Shown here piece by piece: positions 17,568 to 26,219 of a stretch of DNA of 64,000 nt. Every line of letters starts with the position of its first letter. Positions within the stretch are counted from its first letter, which is position 1. Where the stretch lies: contig NZ_ARVU01000001.1 of the NCBI RefSeq assembly GCF_000384415.1, forward strand, positions 2,294,001-2,358,000. Reading direction: 5' to 3'. Position numbers and translations under genes: made by a program. Source of the DNA: Cycloclasticus pugetii PS-1. GTDB lineage: Bacteria; Pseudomonadota; Gammaproteobacteria; Methylococcales; Cycloclasticaceae. The notes under the pieces were generated by a model, which was not told the origin of the DNA, searched no databases, and was given only the letters and a program-made list of their open reading frames with translations.

Positions 17568-19142
17568 CTAAGCCAAATCCCATGGCACCGACAGACGACC
17601 ATCTTTGAACATGGCTTGCATATCTTTTTTAAGCATTTTCCCCGTCAAGCCTTTTGGCAACTCGTCTACTAGCACGATATGTTTGGGCACTTCAAACTTT
17701 GCCATTCTTGCTTTACTAAATGCAACCATTTCATCGAAATCAAACGCAGCTTTATCTTTGGCAATAATTAACGCGACCACCGCCTCATCCCATTCAGGGT
17801 GTGGCACACCAATAACACCTACTTCAGCAACATTAGGATGTTCATCTAAAACATTTTCAACCATGCTTGGAAAAACATTAGCCGAGCCAGTAATAATAAG
17901 GTTATTTTTACGATCCGTTAGGTAAAGAAAGCCCTCATCGTCTAGATAGCCTAAATCATTAGTTCTGAGCCAACCCTTGTTAAGCACTTCTTTGGTTTGC
18001 TCCTCTAAATCCAAGTAACCACTCATTAAGGTATCAGATTTTAACCAAATTTCACCGCTAGTATTTGGCTCTAAAGCGACGCCATTATCATCACGAATTT
18101 CTATATCAAAATGTAATGCTGGCCGACCACATGAACGAAGAAGATGGTCCTCACCATTTAGACCTCTTTCAGTATCTTCTGGTCTCATAAAACAAATCCA
18201 ACCACCTGTGGTTTCGGTAACACCATACATTTGCATTAAATCACAGTTGAAGGTCTCAGCAGCTTTACGGATTAACTGTGGCGTTGTTGGTGATGAACCA
18301 TAGGTTATTAGTCGCACGGATGGGATTTTAATGTCCGTTTCTTCCATGATTTGAATCATCCGGCGCATCATCAATGGCACCATAATGGTTACCGTTACTT
18401 TCCTCTTATTAATATGTTCAAAGTATTGATCAACATTAAAGTCACCCTCTGGAAGCACTGATGTCATTCCATTAACTGTATTCATTGTTATGAGTACAAA
18501 GGTAATCCAAGCCGATGACGTGGGTGCATACCATACATCATCTGGCGTGAGTCCCATGTTTAACACCGTATTTATCATCGCGTCTTTAAGCGCATGCTGG
18601 GATAAAAGCACGCCTTTTGGCGAACCTGTGGTACCCGATGTATAACTGATGGCTGCCAAGTCATCGTTTTCAAGTACGGGCAGGTCAACCTTACCATCAC
18701 TTTTTGCCAACAACTCTTGATAGTCATAAGGCAGGTTGTGATCTCCACCATAACCAATCAATAAAACACCTTCGGATATCAATTGCTCGGCAACATCGCC
18801 CATCAATGGCACACAGTTAGCTTGTACTAATACTACTTTCGCTTTTGAGTTATGGATGACATACAACATTTCTTTAGGAGAATAGCGCCAGTTAACACCA
18901 ACCCGTGGCGCACCTAATTTTAAGCAGGCATGAAAAGCCTCATAAACTTCAATGTGCTCGTGAGACAAAATAGCGACCACATCGCCCTTGCCAATATTTT
19001 TGGTTTGTAAGGCTTTTGCAAACCGACACGCCCGCTCATTTAGCGTAGCCCAATCGATAGACCTTTCTCCTTCATAAAAAGCTATTCTTTTTGGCATCGC
19101 TTTCGCCGCACGAACCAGGTAATCTCTAACTAATGTTGTCAA
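17568..19142 (-). CDS. Acyl-CoA synthetase (AMP-forming)
   Basis: A 524-residue ANL-superfamily ligase: P-loop YTSGTTGSPKG, YGVTETTG, the hinge YLTDRKNN and the C-terminal catalytic Lys region KGLTGKMLKK. It activates a carboxylic acid to its CoA thioester with ATP in the cytosol. The start is TTG at 19142, supported by GAGGAG eight bases upstream that overlaps the end of the DUF35 gene. It is the last gene of the AlkB/RHO/thiolase-like operon. An aromatic or side-chain carboxylate is a likely substrate; the exact acid is unknown. Confidence 0.9.
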   Translation of the reverse strand: MTTLVRDYLVRAAKAMPKRIAFYEGERSIDWATLNERACRFAKALQTKNIGKGDVVAILSHEHIEVYEAFHACLKLGAPRVGVNWRYSPKEMLYVIHNSKAKVVLVQANCVPLMGDVAEQLISEGVLLIGYGGDHNLPYDYQELLAKSDGKVDLPVLENDDLAAISYTSGTTGSPKGVLLSQHALKDAMINTVLNMGLTPDDVWYAPTSSAWITFVLITMNTVNGMTSVLPEGDFNVDQYFEHINKRKVTVTIMVPLMMRRMIQIMEETDIKIPSVRLITYGSSPTTPQLIRKAAETFNCDLMQMYGVTETTGGWICFMRPEDTERGLNGEDHLLRSCGRPALHFDIEIRDDNGVALEPNTSGEIWLKSDTLMSGYLDLEEQTKEVLNKGWLRTNDLGYLDDEGFLYLTDRKNNLIITGSANVFPSMVENVLDEHPNVAEVGVIGVPHPEWDEAVVALIIAKDKAAFDFDEMVAFSKARMAKFEVPKHIVLVDELPKGLTGKMLKKDMQAMFKDGRLSVPWDLA

Positions 19143-19568
19143 TTAATGCTCCTCCCCATCTAATTTAAAATAAAGCAACTCGTTTTTTTTATCTATTTTT
19201 TTAAAGTGTGCTCTCACCGCTGTACCAACTTGATATGGCTGCCCATCACTCGCTACTATATGGCCCATAACTCGTGGACCTTCCGTTAATTCAACTAAGG
19301 CCACTGTGTAAGGTATTTTGTCATCGTAATAGGGGTGAAAACTACGGTGAAAAACCACGTAACTATATATAACCCCTGTGCCCTTAGCCTCAAACCATTC
19401 GAGTTCATTGCCACCACACTCATCACACACTTTTTGTGCAGGTGGTAGACTGGTTTGGCAGGACGAACAATGCTGAATAAGTAACTTATGTTGCTGCATT
19501 GCCTCATAATAAGGTTTTGCAATATCAACTACCGTTGGCCAAATAATATCTTCTTTTGGATATTCCAT
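19143..19568 (-). CDS. DUF35 / Zn-ribbon OB-fold protein, partner of the thiolase-like protein
   Basis: A 141-residue protein with a rubredoxin-like zinc ribbon, C34-x2-C37 and C48-x2-C51, followed by an acyl-CoA-binding OB fold (TGVIYSYVVFHR, GPRVMGHIV). DUF35 proteins bind thiolase-superfamily partners. Examples are ChsH2 with the retro-aldolase Ltp2 in steroid side-chain cleavage and BbsA with BbsB in toluene catabolism. Here it starts 8 bases after the thiolase-like gene, which strongly supports a complex. It is usually structural and substrate-positioning rather than catalytic. Confidence 0.88.
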   Translation of the reverse strand: MEYPKEDIIWPTVVDIAKPYYEAMQQHKLLIQHCSSCQTSLPPAQKVCDECGGNELEWFEAKGTGVIYSYVVFHRSFHPYYDDKIPYTVALVELTEGPRVMGHIVASDGQPYQVGTAVRAHFKKIDKKNELLYFKLDGEEH

Positions 19569-19576
19569 CGTGCCTC

Positions 19577-20740
19577 CTATCGCCCCATAACTAACGCCGC
19601 ATGGAACTGCATCCGTCCACCATAGCCAGTGACTAACATATTATTGAGTGTATTTAATTGGCGACCTTCTGCACGGTTATGTAATTGCATGACAGCTTCT
19701 GAGACCGCTGTCGCGCCTTGCATATAATAGCCAGATAGATGCCCCCCGCCAGTATTAACGGGTAATTGCCCACCCGGACCAATACCTTCTTCTGCAATAA
19801 ATTGTGCCGCCTTTCCTGGTTCGCAAAAACCGTACATTTCTAAATTTATTAAGGTGGAAATACTAAACGCATCATAAAATTCACAGGCATCAATATCATC
19901 TACCGTGACACCTGCCATCTTAAACGCTGTTTGTGCAGCCATTTTTGCACCCGTTTCTATTTCGGGCTGATAACCACGGCGATTGATATTACCTTTATGA
20001 CCTTGCCCCATTCCATAGATATAAGCGGGGTATTCTTTGGCCGCTTTTGCGGTTTCTACATCACTGACCACCACAGCAATTGCCCCATTGACAGGGTAAG
20101 CACAATCCAGCATCCGTAGTGGTTCAACGAGCCACGGTGATGCATGATGATCTGCCATCGTCATCGGTTTTTTTATTTTAGCTAGCGGATTAAGCCTTGC
20201 CCATTCTCGGTTTGCAATTGCTACTGCTGCAAGGTCATCAGTTGTTCTGTTGTATACCGCTAAATATCGTTGGGCAGCCATTGCATACGCGGCTATCGCG
20301 CTGTAAAAACCATTTGCGACCTCGGTTCCCAATTTACCCATCATCGGCATTGCGATTGCAAAGGATTCTGCGGCAGAACCACCTGGTTGCAAAGGGGTAT
20401 CTGCAAACACACACACCACTTTTTTAGCCAAGCCAGATTGAATCGCCATCGTTGCTTGCTGTAGTGTCTGGACCATTGAGCTACCCTCTGCTTCAACAAC
20501 ATTCAGCAAACTTAAATCCCTAAGGCCAGCATAATCCTGAAGGTCCATCGGCATTGCCGATAAATCTTCAATGGGGCTTTTATTAATCAGCAATCCATCA
20601 ATATCGTGATGCTTTAAGCCTGCATCGCTAATCGCCATACCAATTGCTTCAACTGCTAACTCCCATGAAGCCACCGTGTAATCGCGACGCAACTCAGTCA
20701 TCCCAAGGCCGGTAACGGCTGATAAAGGCTTCCTGCTCAT
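19577..20740 (-). CDS. Thiolase-superfamily protein lacking the catalytic Cys, retro-aldolase candidate
   Basis: A 387-residue lipid-transfer-type thiolase homologue. Where thiolases carry the nucleophilic Cys, residues 82-88 read VEAEGSS. Where they have the GHP histidine, residues 337-339 read GYY. The C-terminal Cys is also missing (TGYGGRM). Loss of these residues with tyrosine in place of the histidine is the signature of Ltp2-type aldolases, which cleave beta-hydroxyacyl-CoA by retro-aldol chemistry together with a DUF35 partner. The adjacent DUF35 and CoA ligase genes fit this. That it is an aldolase is inferred, not shown. Confidence 0.85.
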   Translation of the reverse strand: MSRKPLSAVTGLGMTELRRDYTVASWELAVEAIGMAISDAGLKHHDIDGLLINKSPIEDLSAMPMDLQDYAGLRDLSLLNVVEAEGSSMVQTLQQATMAIQSGLAKKVVCVFADTPLQPGGSAAESFAIAMPMMGKLGTEVANGFYSAIAAYAMAAQRYLAVYNRTTDDLAAVAIANREWARLNPLAKIKKPMTMADHHASPWLVEPLRMLDCAYPVNGAIAVVVSDVETAKAAKEYPAYIYGMGQGHKGNINRRGYQPEIETGAKMAAQTAFKMAGVTVDDIDACEFYDAFSISTLINLEMYGFCEPGKAAQFIAEEGIGPGGQLPVNTGGGHLSGYYMQGATAVSEAVMQLHNRAEGRQLNTLNNMLVTGYGGRMQFHAALVMGR

Positions 20741-20744
20741 CAGT

Positions 20745-21239
20745 CTAAATTAAGAAAGACAGTGTTGGTATAGGTTCAAGCCCATTCACTAAATTAACTT
20801 TCTTTAAGTGTATTTGAAAGCTATCTCCTTTTCGGCTAAGGATATATGTATACCGACCAGACCATATCCTAAAACTATGTACCGATTGAATAGAATATTC
20901 TGGTAAATAGAAATTTGCCTCTACCCTAAACTTGTCATCATTGTCGTTAAAGAACTCGTAATTTGAGATGACACGACGCATACCGGAAATAGGTACTTGG
21001 CTAAATCGGTTACCGGTATTGAGTTGCTTAACCCTTGTTGTTAGCCTCGAATAGTTATCGTATAAATGTGATGCCTTTTTCGCTGGATCGTCACCATCTT
21101 TGCGCGGCACCCAATAAACGGCGTCCTCTGCCCATAATTCATACCATGCCTGGTATTGTCCCTCATCAGCATACTTCGCCTCTTGAATAATAAAGGCTTC
21201 AAGCTCTTTGGTTACCTCAAATGCCACCTGCTTCCCCAT
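20745..21239 (-). CDS. Ring-hydroxylating dioxygenase, beta subunit
   Basis: A 164-residue RHO beta subunit: the N-terminal LEAFIIQEAKYADEGQYQAW helix is typical (EA..LDxxxxxxW in the family), followed by AVYWVPR, the arginine-containing strand MRRVISNYE and FRVEANF. It starts one base after the alpha stop, in the order alpha-beta. It serves as the structural partner of the alpha subunit at 21241-22482. It is distinctly diverged from the other beta subunits in the window. Confidence 0.85.
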   Translation of the reverse strand: MGKQVAFEVTKELEAFIIQEAKYADEGQYQAWYELWAEDAVYWVPRKDGDDPAKKASHLYDNYSRLTTRVKQLNTGNRFSQVPISGMRRVISNYEFFNDNDDKFRVEANFYLPEYSIQSVHSFRIWSGRYTYILSRKGDSFQIHLKKVNLVNGLEPIPTLSFLI

Positions 21240-21240
21240 G

Positions 21241-22482
21241 CTACTTTTCTCCCAACATTACTGAGCGATAGTGGTGCCAAAAACCTCTGTTTGACGTTTC
21301 ATCACTCATTCGCGACTCCTTAACACCATCATCTCTTACCGTTTCTCGATCCATTCCCCTACTTAGATCACACCAAGGTGTACCGGCTTGAAGCGCCTTT
21401 TGCGCGCGTTCAGCTATCGTTGCGTCATCTGCCAATAAAAAAGCAGCAGGGCCTAATGCGCCTTCGCTTTGTCTCAGTAACTTAAAGTTCAACTCTGGCA
21501 CCCCCTTTAAAAACATCGGCGTGCTCCATTGCACACAAGAGTTAACACTGGTCGGCTGGAAAATAACTATATTCATTTCTGCTAAAAATAAATTAGGGAA
21601 AATACAAGCATGTGGCGGCCCATCAAACAACCGCTTGTTGCCTTCTTCTTCGCCATATGCCGCGTGCATTTTTTCAACATATGATTTGGACTTTTCAACC
21701 GTTGAGCCCAGCCAATCAAGTGTATTGACATAGCCTGCGGCAAAATCAATTTCCGTGTGGCCATTGCCCCAGTCTCTGATCACCCCTTGGTTGGTGTCTT
21801 CTCCGCCCACAAATTCGTTATATTGGGAAGGAATAACTTGAACAAATGATTGATGAACATAGTTTACATGGTAACCATCCGTATCATTCTCGGGCAGCAT
21901 TTTCCAGTTTGCATCAAACTTTTGACGCACCCAACCACCTGTTAAATCTACCTCACCTTCTGGAGACAGGTTACAGGCCCGATCTATCAGCTGCTTACCA
22001 TTTCCCAAGTAATCATCAAAACTTATCGTTGGTTCGTTAAAGCTTGCAAAAACAAACCCCCGATAACTATCTGTAATTAATGTCTGTAACCCATGGTCTT
22101 TTTTCTCTTTAGTAAAGCCATCAGGATAAGGTACGTCTAACAAGTCACCATTTAAGCCAAAAACCCAACCATGGTATAGGCAAGAAAAATTGCGTTTATT
22201 GCCTTCCATTTCATTACATAAGTTATTGCCTCGATGCGCACAGCGATTCACCATTACATTCACTGTAGAATCTTTATCCCTGACCATGATCAATGCTGAG
22301 CGGCCTATATCCCTTGCAATAAAGTCGCCTGCTTCCTTGACTTCACTTTCATGCCCGACATAAAACCAGCTATTTTGAAAAATCTTTTCCATTTCATCAG
22401 CATAGATATCTTCTGATGTATATAAAGACCCATGAACCTTGTCCGATTGAATCAGGTGATTGTAATCTATGTTATTTACCAT
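21241..22482 (-). CDS. Ring-hydroxylating dioxygenase, alpha subunit
   Basis: A 413-residue catalytic subunit: Rieske ligands C81-x-H83 (CAHRG) and C101-x2-H104 (CLYHGW), iron site D202-x2-H205-x4-H210 (TDGYHVNYVH). The spacing is that of the naphthalene/biphenyl type. It is followed directly by its beta gene and lies downstream of the AlkB-like gene. With the ligase and aldolase candidate it suggests attack on an aromatic acid or alkyl-substituted aromatic. Electron carriers are not local. Confidence 0.92.
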   Translation of the reverse strand: MVNNIDYNHLIQSDKVHGSLYTSEDIYADEMEKIFQNSWFYVGHESEVKEAGDFIARDIGRSALIMVRDKDSTVNVMVNRCAHRGNNLCNEMEGNKRNFSCLYHGWVFGLNGDLLDVPYPDGFTKEKKDHGLQTLITDSYRGFVFASFNEPTISFDDYLGNGKQLIDRACNLSPEGEVDLTGGWVRQKFDANWKMLPENDTDGYHVNYVHQSFVQVIPSQYNEFVGGEDTNQGVIRDWGNGHTEIDFAAGYVNTLDWLGSTVEKSKSYVEKMHAAYGEEEGNKRLFDGPPHACIFPNLFLAEMNIVIFQPTSVNSCVQWSTPMFLKGVPELNFKLLRQSEGALGPAAFLLADDATIAERAQKALQAGTPWCDLSRGMDRETVRDDGVKESRMSDETSNRGFWHHYRSVMLGEK

Positions 22483-22545
22483 ATTGCTCTCCTATGTATG
22501 CCTTTGCACTGAAAAAGGCCTTTATTCCTTTCTTAATTTGTCGCT

Positions 22546-23748
22546 CTACTTCTCTGCTATAACCGCTCTATCAAGAAAACGCTCGGGCAAGGTATTAGGC
22601 AATGCATAAGGCACGATATCTGCTGTGTCATAAAACTCTTCAATAATTGGATGCATGATTTTTCTCCATAAAGGAGGAAACATCGTTACAAATAAGATAT
22701 TTAGGTAACCTAATGGTAAACGTGGTGCCTTATCCATCACCCTTAATATCTGATAAGGCCGCCCTACATTCGCGTGATGGTCTGAATGCCGATCAATTTG
22801 ACACATAAAAAAGCTACTAATAATCATACTGTCATCCCAAGCATGTTCTGCCCTTACTTTTTCATAGCTACCGTCTTCAAGCTGTTTACGCATCAAACCA
22901 TAGTGTTCTGCAAAGTCTGCTGTGGCTAATAGCAGCCTTGGGAAAAGATATTGCATAATAAATAACGGCAATGAAATCCAGCCAAAAAGATAAACAAGTA
23001 GTGAAAACCATGCGATTTGTGCAATAGTTATTTTTATCATTTTATTATCTAAACTTATCCAACTTGAACCCTTTCGGCCAAGGCGTTCCGCTTCTACTTT
23101 CCATGCAGTAATTGACTTTAATACTGTACTTCTAAGTGCAAACCTCCAAAAATTTTCACCATATGGGGACGTTGCAGGATCTAGTGGGGTCGCTACATGA
23201 ATATGATGATGGAAATTATGATAAACATAGAAATCAGCCATACTAATTGGCGTCATCAAGGCTTGACCCATAAAACGGTCAAACTGATTCCCATGATGAC
23301 ACAGCTCATGCCCTGGAGTTGCACCTGTTGCCGTAACAAAGGCCAAAGAAAGGGCTAAGAAAACCATTTCTGCTGTGCTAAGTGGGTAGTAGCTTACACC
23401 TAACACGGTGAACATTTCCATCGGCGTATTTGTTATCAATGAATAACAAAACAAAGTAATTAGAAACTGTATCGGGACATAGATCCAAAGCATAAAGCGA
23501 AAAAAAGAACTTTCCTCTAATTCTTTTTCCATCTCTTCTGGTGCATTAATAGGATCATCTCCTACAATTGGGTCAAGTATCATACAGATACCAAATACAG
23601 CAAGGGTTAACAAATACCAATACCCCCCACCTAAAAAATGAGCAATAACAGGTGTTGTAGAAAACAACAATATAGGGATTGTGGTATAGCGAGCGACTAT
23701 ACTAACTTTTCTTTTAATACTATCTGGGGCATTCATTTTGGGAAACAT
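22546..23748 (-). CDS. AlkB-family membrane di-iron hydroxylase
   Basis: A 400-residue integral membrane protein with the histidine boxes of alkane and xylene monooxygenases: HELCHH near residue 148, NFHHHIHVATPLDPA near 176, and RHSDHHANVGRPYQ near 318, plus AEHYGL. These coordinate two irons that hydroxylate alkyl groups using rubredoxin or ferredoxin electrons. No rubredoxin gene is nearby. It heads the leftward operon; the SD is GGAGAG. Methyl or alkyl side-chain oxidation before ring attack is a reasonable inference, but n-alkane activity cannot be excluded. Confidence 0.88.
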   Translation of the reverse strand: MFPKMNAPDSIKRKVSIVARYTTIPILLFSTTPVIAHFLGGGYWYLLTLAVFGICMILDPIVGDDPINAPEEMEKELEESSFFRFMLWIYVPIQFLITLFCYSLITNTPMEMFTVLGVSYYPLSTAEMVFLALSLAFVTATGATPGHELCHHGNQFDRFMGQALMTPISMADFYVYHNFHHHIHVATPLDPATSPYGENFWRFALRSTVLKSITAWKVEAERLGRKGSSWISLDNKMIKITIAQIAWFSLLVYLFGWISLPLFIMQYLFPRLLLATADFAEHYGLMRKQLEDGSYEKVRAEHAWDDSMIISSFFMCQIDRHSDHHANVGRPYQILRVMDKAPRLPLGYLNILFVTMFPPLWRKIMHPIIEEFYDTADIVPYALPNTLPERFLDRAVIAEK

Positions 23749-23815
23749 GTTCTCTCCTGGATCTCATTAATTTGCATTTATTTATACAATTGATTATAAC
23801 CAGTTAAACAAACTG

Positions 23816-23891
23816 AACGCTAGTTAGAAATAATCATTTTTTTAATGTAACAATTTTTCTTTAAACAACCTATTGATCTTAAACTAGCGTT
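23816..23891. promoter_or_regulatory. Pair of inverted 10-base operator candidates in divergent promoter
   Basis: AACGCTAGTT at 23816-23825 and its exact reverse complement AACTAGCGTT at 23882-23891 lie in the 197-base gap between the AlkB-like gene (leftward) and the hydrolase gene (rightward). One copy faces each gene: about 68 bases upstream of the first start and 55 upstream of the second. A dimeric regulator controlling both operons is likely. The regulator is not encoded nearby. Confidence 0.5.
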
Positions 23892-23945
23892 GTTAACTAT
23901 CTTTAGAAACACTATAACTTCAAACTTTTAGAAATAAGGAATGCT

Positions 23946-24794
23946 ATGCAAACATCAAACATCCAAACCGGTTCTTTTAATACTTTTTTAAATGAAACAG
24001 GAACCGATAAGGACACCAGTATTTTATTGCTACATGGTTCTGGTCCTGGTGCTAACGCCATGTCAAACTGGCAATATGCACTGCCTTTTCTAGCTGAGAA
24101 CTACCATTGCCTTGCACCAGATATTGCAGGTTTTGGCCTTAGTCAACATGACTGCCCACCCAATGGAACCAGCCACTGGATTGATATTTGGGTGCAGCAA
24201 CAAATAGATTTATTAGATGCTAAAGGGATTGAGCAAACACATATTGTCGGCAATTCCATGGGCGGTGGCGTTACCCTTCATTTACTTAACAGGCACCCTG
24301 AACGCTTTAAAAAAGCAGTTCTTATGGGCCCAGTAGGTGCTCCATTTGCCCCTACCGAAGGCCTCACAAAAGGGTGGGAGTTTTATAAAGACCCTTCCAA
24401 AGAGGCTTTAGAATACTTAATTACTAAATTTCTTTTTGACCCGAGTTTACTTGGCAATGATATCGCTAGCATTGCTGCTCAACGCTTCGATAACGTTATG
24501 AAAGATGAAGTACGCCTTCAGTTTGAAGCCATGTTTAGCGGTGGTACAAAAAAAGGTATTGATGCGTTTGTTTTATCAGACGACGAGTTAAATAATATTT
24601 CCCACCAAATGCTGGTCACCCATGCCCGAGAAGATTTTTTTATTCCTCTGAATAATGCATATCATTTAATAGATAGAATCCCTAATGCGCAATTGCATGT
24701 CTTTGACCATTGCGGCCACTGGGTTCAAATTGAAAAGAAAAAAGCATTTAATAATTTAACTAAACTATTCTTCGACGGCATGTTTGATGACTAA
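23946..24794 (+). CDS. Alpha/beta hydrolase of the meta-cleavage product hydrolase type
   Basis: A 282-residue alpha/beta hydrolase: oxyanion region HGSGPGANAMSNW at residues 30-42, nucleophile Ser104 in GNSMGGG, and the catalytic His in DHCGHW near 262. The GSGPGA-x-W pattern is that of BphD/DmpD-like C-C hydrolases, which cleave the ring-fission product from extradiol dioxygenases. No extradiol gene is adjacent; the nearest is at 53.7 kb. It is divergent from the AlkB/RHO operon with shared operator-like repeats, so coordinated expression is likely. Confidence 0.87.
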   Translation: MQTSNIQTGSFNTFLNETGTDKDTSILLLHGSGPGANAMSNWQYALPFLAENYHCLAPDIAGFGLSQHDCPPNGTSHWIDIWVQQQIDLLDAKGIEQTHIVGNSMGGGVTLHLLNRHPERFKKAVLMGPVGAPFAPTEGLTKGWEFYKDPSKEALEYLITKFLFDPSLLGNDIASIAAQRFDNVMKDEVRLQFEAMFSGGTKKGIDAFVLSDDELNNISHQMLVTHAREDFFIPLNNAYHLIDRIPNAQLHVFDHCGHWVQIEKKKAFNNLTKLFFDGMFDD

Positions 24795-24836
24795 CACCCA
24801 CTCTCATAACATCAATTAAACACTCGTTTAATTAAA

Positions 24837-24874
24837 CAATAAAGCCCAGACTTTCATCTGGGCTTTATTGTTTT
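24837..24874. terminator. Bidirectional intrinsic terminator
   Basis: A perfect 14-base stem (24837-24850 with 24857-24870) around the loop CTTTCA, followed by a T-run. It separates the convergent hydrolase and RHO alpha genes. The A-rich 5' side makes it usable in both directions. Confidence 0.88.
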
Positions 24875-24905
24875 AGAATTCATACCTCTTCATTTTATTC
24901 AATAC

Positions 24906-26156
24906 TTAAAAGCCCATCATCTCTCGATACCCTTGCCACATTGAACGAATCATTCCTTCCGTGACTAGATGCTTTGCTCCTTCAGGCTCTTTACCATCCA
25001 TCTCTATCACACTAGTGTATTCCCCATCCCGAACTATCGCTTTTTGACATAGCTCTGTTGATTCACCATCTTCCATTGAGATAAGTCCAGCAGGTCCAAT
25101 AAGGTTAAATTGCTTTAAACGAATATTTCTAAGCTCTTCAGTGTCGTCTTTATAACCAAAGTAAGTCCAGACTAACTCAAATTCATCCTTACCTTTTGGT
25201 AAGATCTGACGAAAAGCTAGGGTATTTTGAATTTGCTGCAGCACTAACGAAGGAAACATCGATAATATATCCAAGCTATGTCCGTCTTCAAACTCCTGCT
25301 GGCCTGCTAGTAAAGACTCATCTGCTAATGCATAATTTCCTTGCTGCATCGTTCTAAGGTTCTCTTTCTTAACATCGTCCAGAGCACTTTTCTTTTCCTC
25401 TGAACTCTTAACCCAAATTAAGCAGTGAACTTTATTATTTACGATTGATTCACCTTGTTGAGACGATCGATACAGCCCAAAAGTTGCATGAAAGAGGTGC
25501 AATAAACTTGCATGATAAGGGTCTTTGGTATTTTCAGCGTAGAACTTCCAATTCCCTTTAATATATTGCCGAGTTGTACCGAGTATTTCTATCGGCTTAT
25601 TTAGCAGTCGACGCATATGGTAGCTAACATCATCGCCCATATATTCTTCAATATCCGGCGTATCATCACTAAAGGTACCAAAAATCGCACCATGGTAATT
25701 AACCACACGGACCTTACGTAGACCGTGCTTTTTCTTATCAAAGTCTTTTGGCATGCCACCTTTGCCAGCGAGTCCACGCTGGAAGGGGACCCCATGAAGG
25801 TCACCCTTCGCATCATAAGCCCATTGGTGATATACGCAGGTGTAAACACCATCTTCAGACTTACCGTGACGCTCTCGACAAATCTCAGCGCCACGGTGAG
25901 CACAACGGTTAACCCAAGCATAGATTTCATTATCTTGCCCACGGGTAACCACAACAGGGGTATCACCAATATAGGTTGATTTGAAGCTACCTTTTTCTGG
26001 CAACTCTGCGTCAGCGGCTAAAAAATTCCACGTTGGGCCATTATAAATTTTCTCCTGCTCAAGGTCGTAAACTTCTTGATTATTAAACACCCAATAAGGC
26101 ACCGCCGTACAACCTGCATCTGCAGGCCACTTTAAACGATCAAGCATACTTCTCAT
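24906..26156 (-). CDS. RHO alpha subunit without adjacent beta gene, mosaic paralogue of 60246-61499
   Basis: A 416-residue Rieske oxygenase: C85-x-H87 and C107-x2-H110 with YHQW in place of the usual YHGW, and iron site D212-x2-H215-x4-H220 (KDPYHASLLH). It resembles salicylate/anthranilate-type alpha subunits. Residues 39-206 and a second block around 300-364 are almost identical to the paralogue 35 kb away even at DNA level; the segment between has diverged. It follows the RND gene by 63 bases, has the SD AAAGGAG and lacks its own beta gene. It may borrow the beta subunit encoded at 59749-60234. Confidence 0.92.
   Translation of the reverse strand: MRSMLDRLKWPADAGCTAVPYWVFNNQEVYDLEQEKIYNGPTWNFLAADAELPEKGSFKSTYIGDTPVVVTRGQDNEIYAWVNRCAHRGAEICRERHGKSEDGVYTCVYHQWAYDAKGDLHGVPFQRGLAGKGGMPKDFDKKKHGLRKVRVVNYHGAIFGTFSDDTPDIEEYMGDDVSYHMRRLLNKPIEILGTTRQYIKGNWKFYAENTKDPYHASLLHLFHATFGLYRSSQQGESIVNNKVHCLIWVKSSEEKKSALDDVKKENLRTMQQGNYALADESLLAGQQEFEDGHSLDILSMFPSLVLQQIQNTLAFRQILPKGKDEFELVWTYFGYKDDTEELRNIRLKQFNLIGPAGLISMEDGESTELCQKAIVRDGEYTSVIEMDGKEPEGAKHLVTEGMIRSMWQGYREMMGF
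25066..25256. repeat. Second high-identity tract shared with 61149-61339 (inverted)
   Basis: 191 bases matching the paralogous alpha gene in opposite orientation with about 9 mismatches by hand count. It encodes the C-terminal beta-sheet part around FRQILPKGKDEF. Confidence 0.85.
25539..26042. repeat. High-identity tract shared with 60363-60866 (inverted)
   Basis: 504 bases with about 8 mismatches to the other alpha gene by hand count, including long stretches with no synonymous change. Identity falls sharply at both ends. It encodes the Rieske domain and the lead-in to the iron site. Confidence 0.9.
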
Positions 26157-26219
26157 AAGAATACTCCTTTATTAAGCTATTGAAGAATAAGGCTTTAGAA
26201 CCTTCTGCCGCTAGCATTT

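Noticed and set aside
25601-25969. Alternative frames of 120-136 codons present in both mosaic RHO copies (also 60394-60804)
   Set aside because: They are out-of-frame shadows that persist in both copies only because the DNA tract itself is nearly identical.
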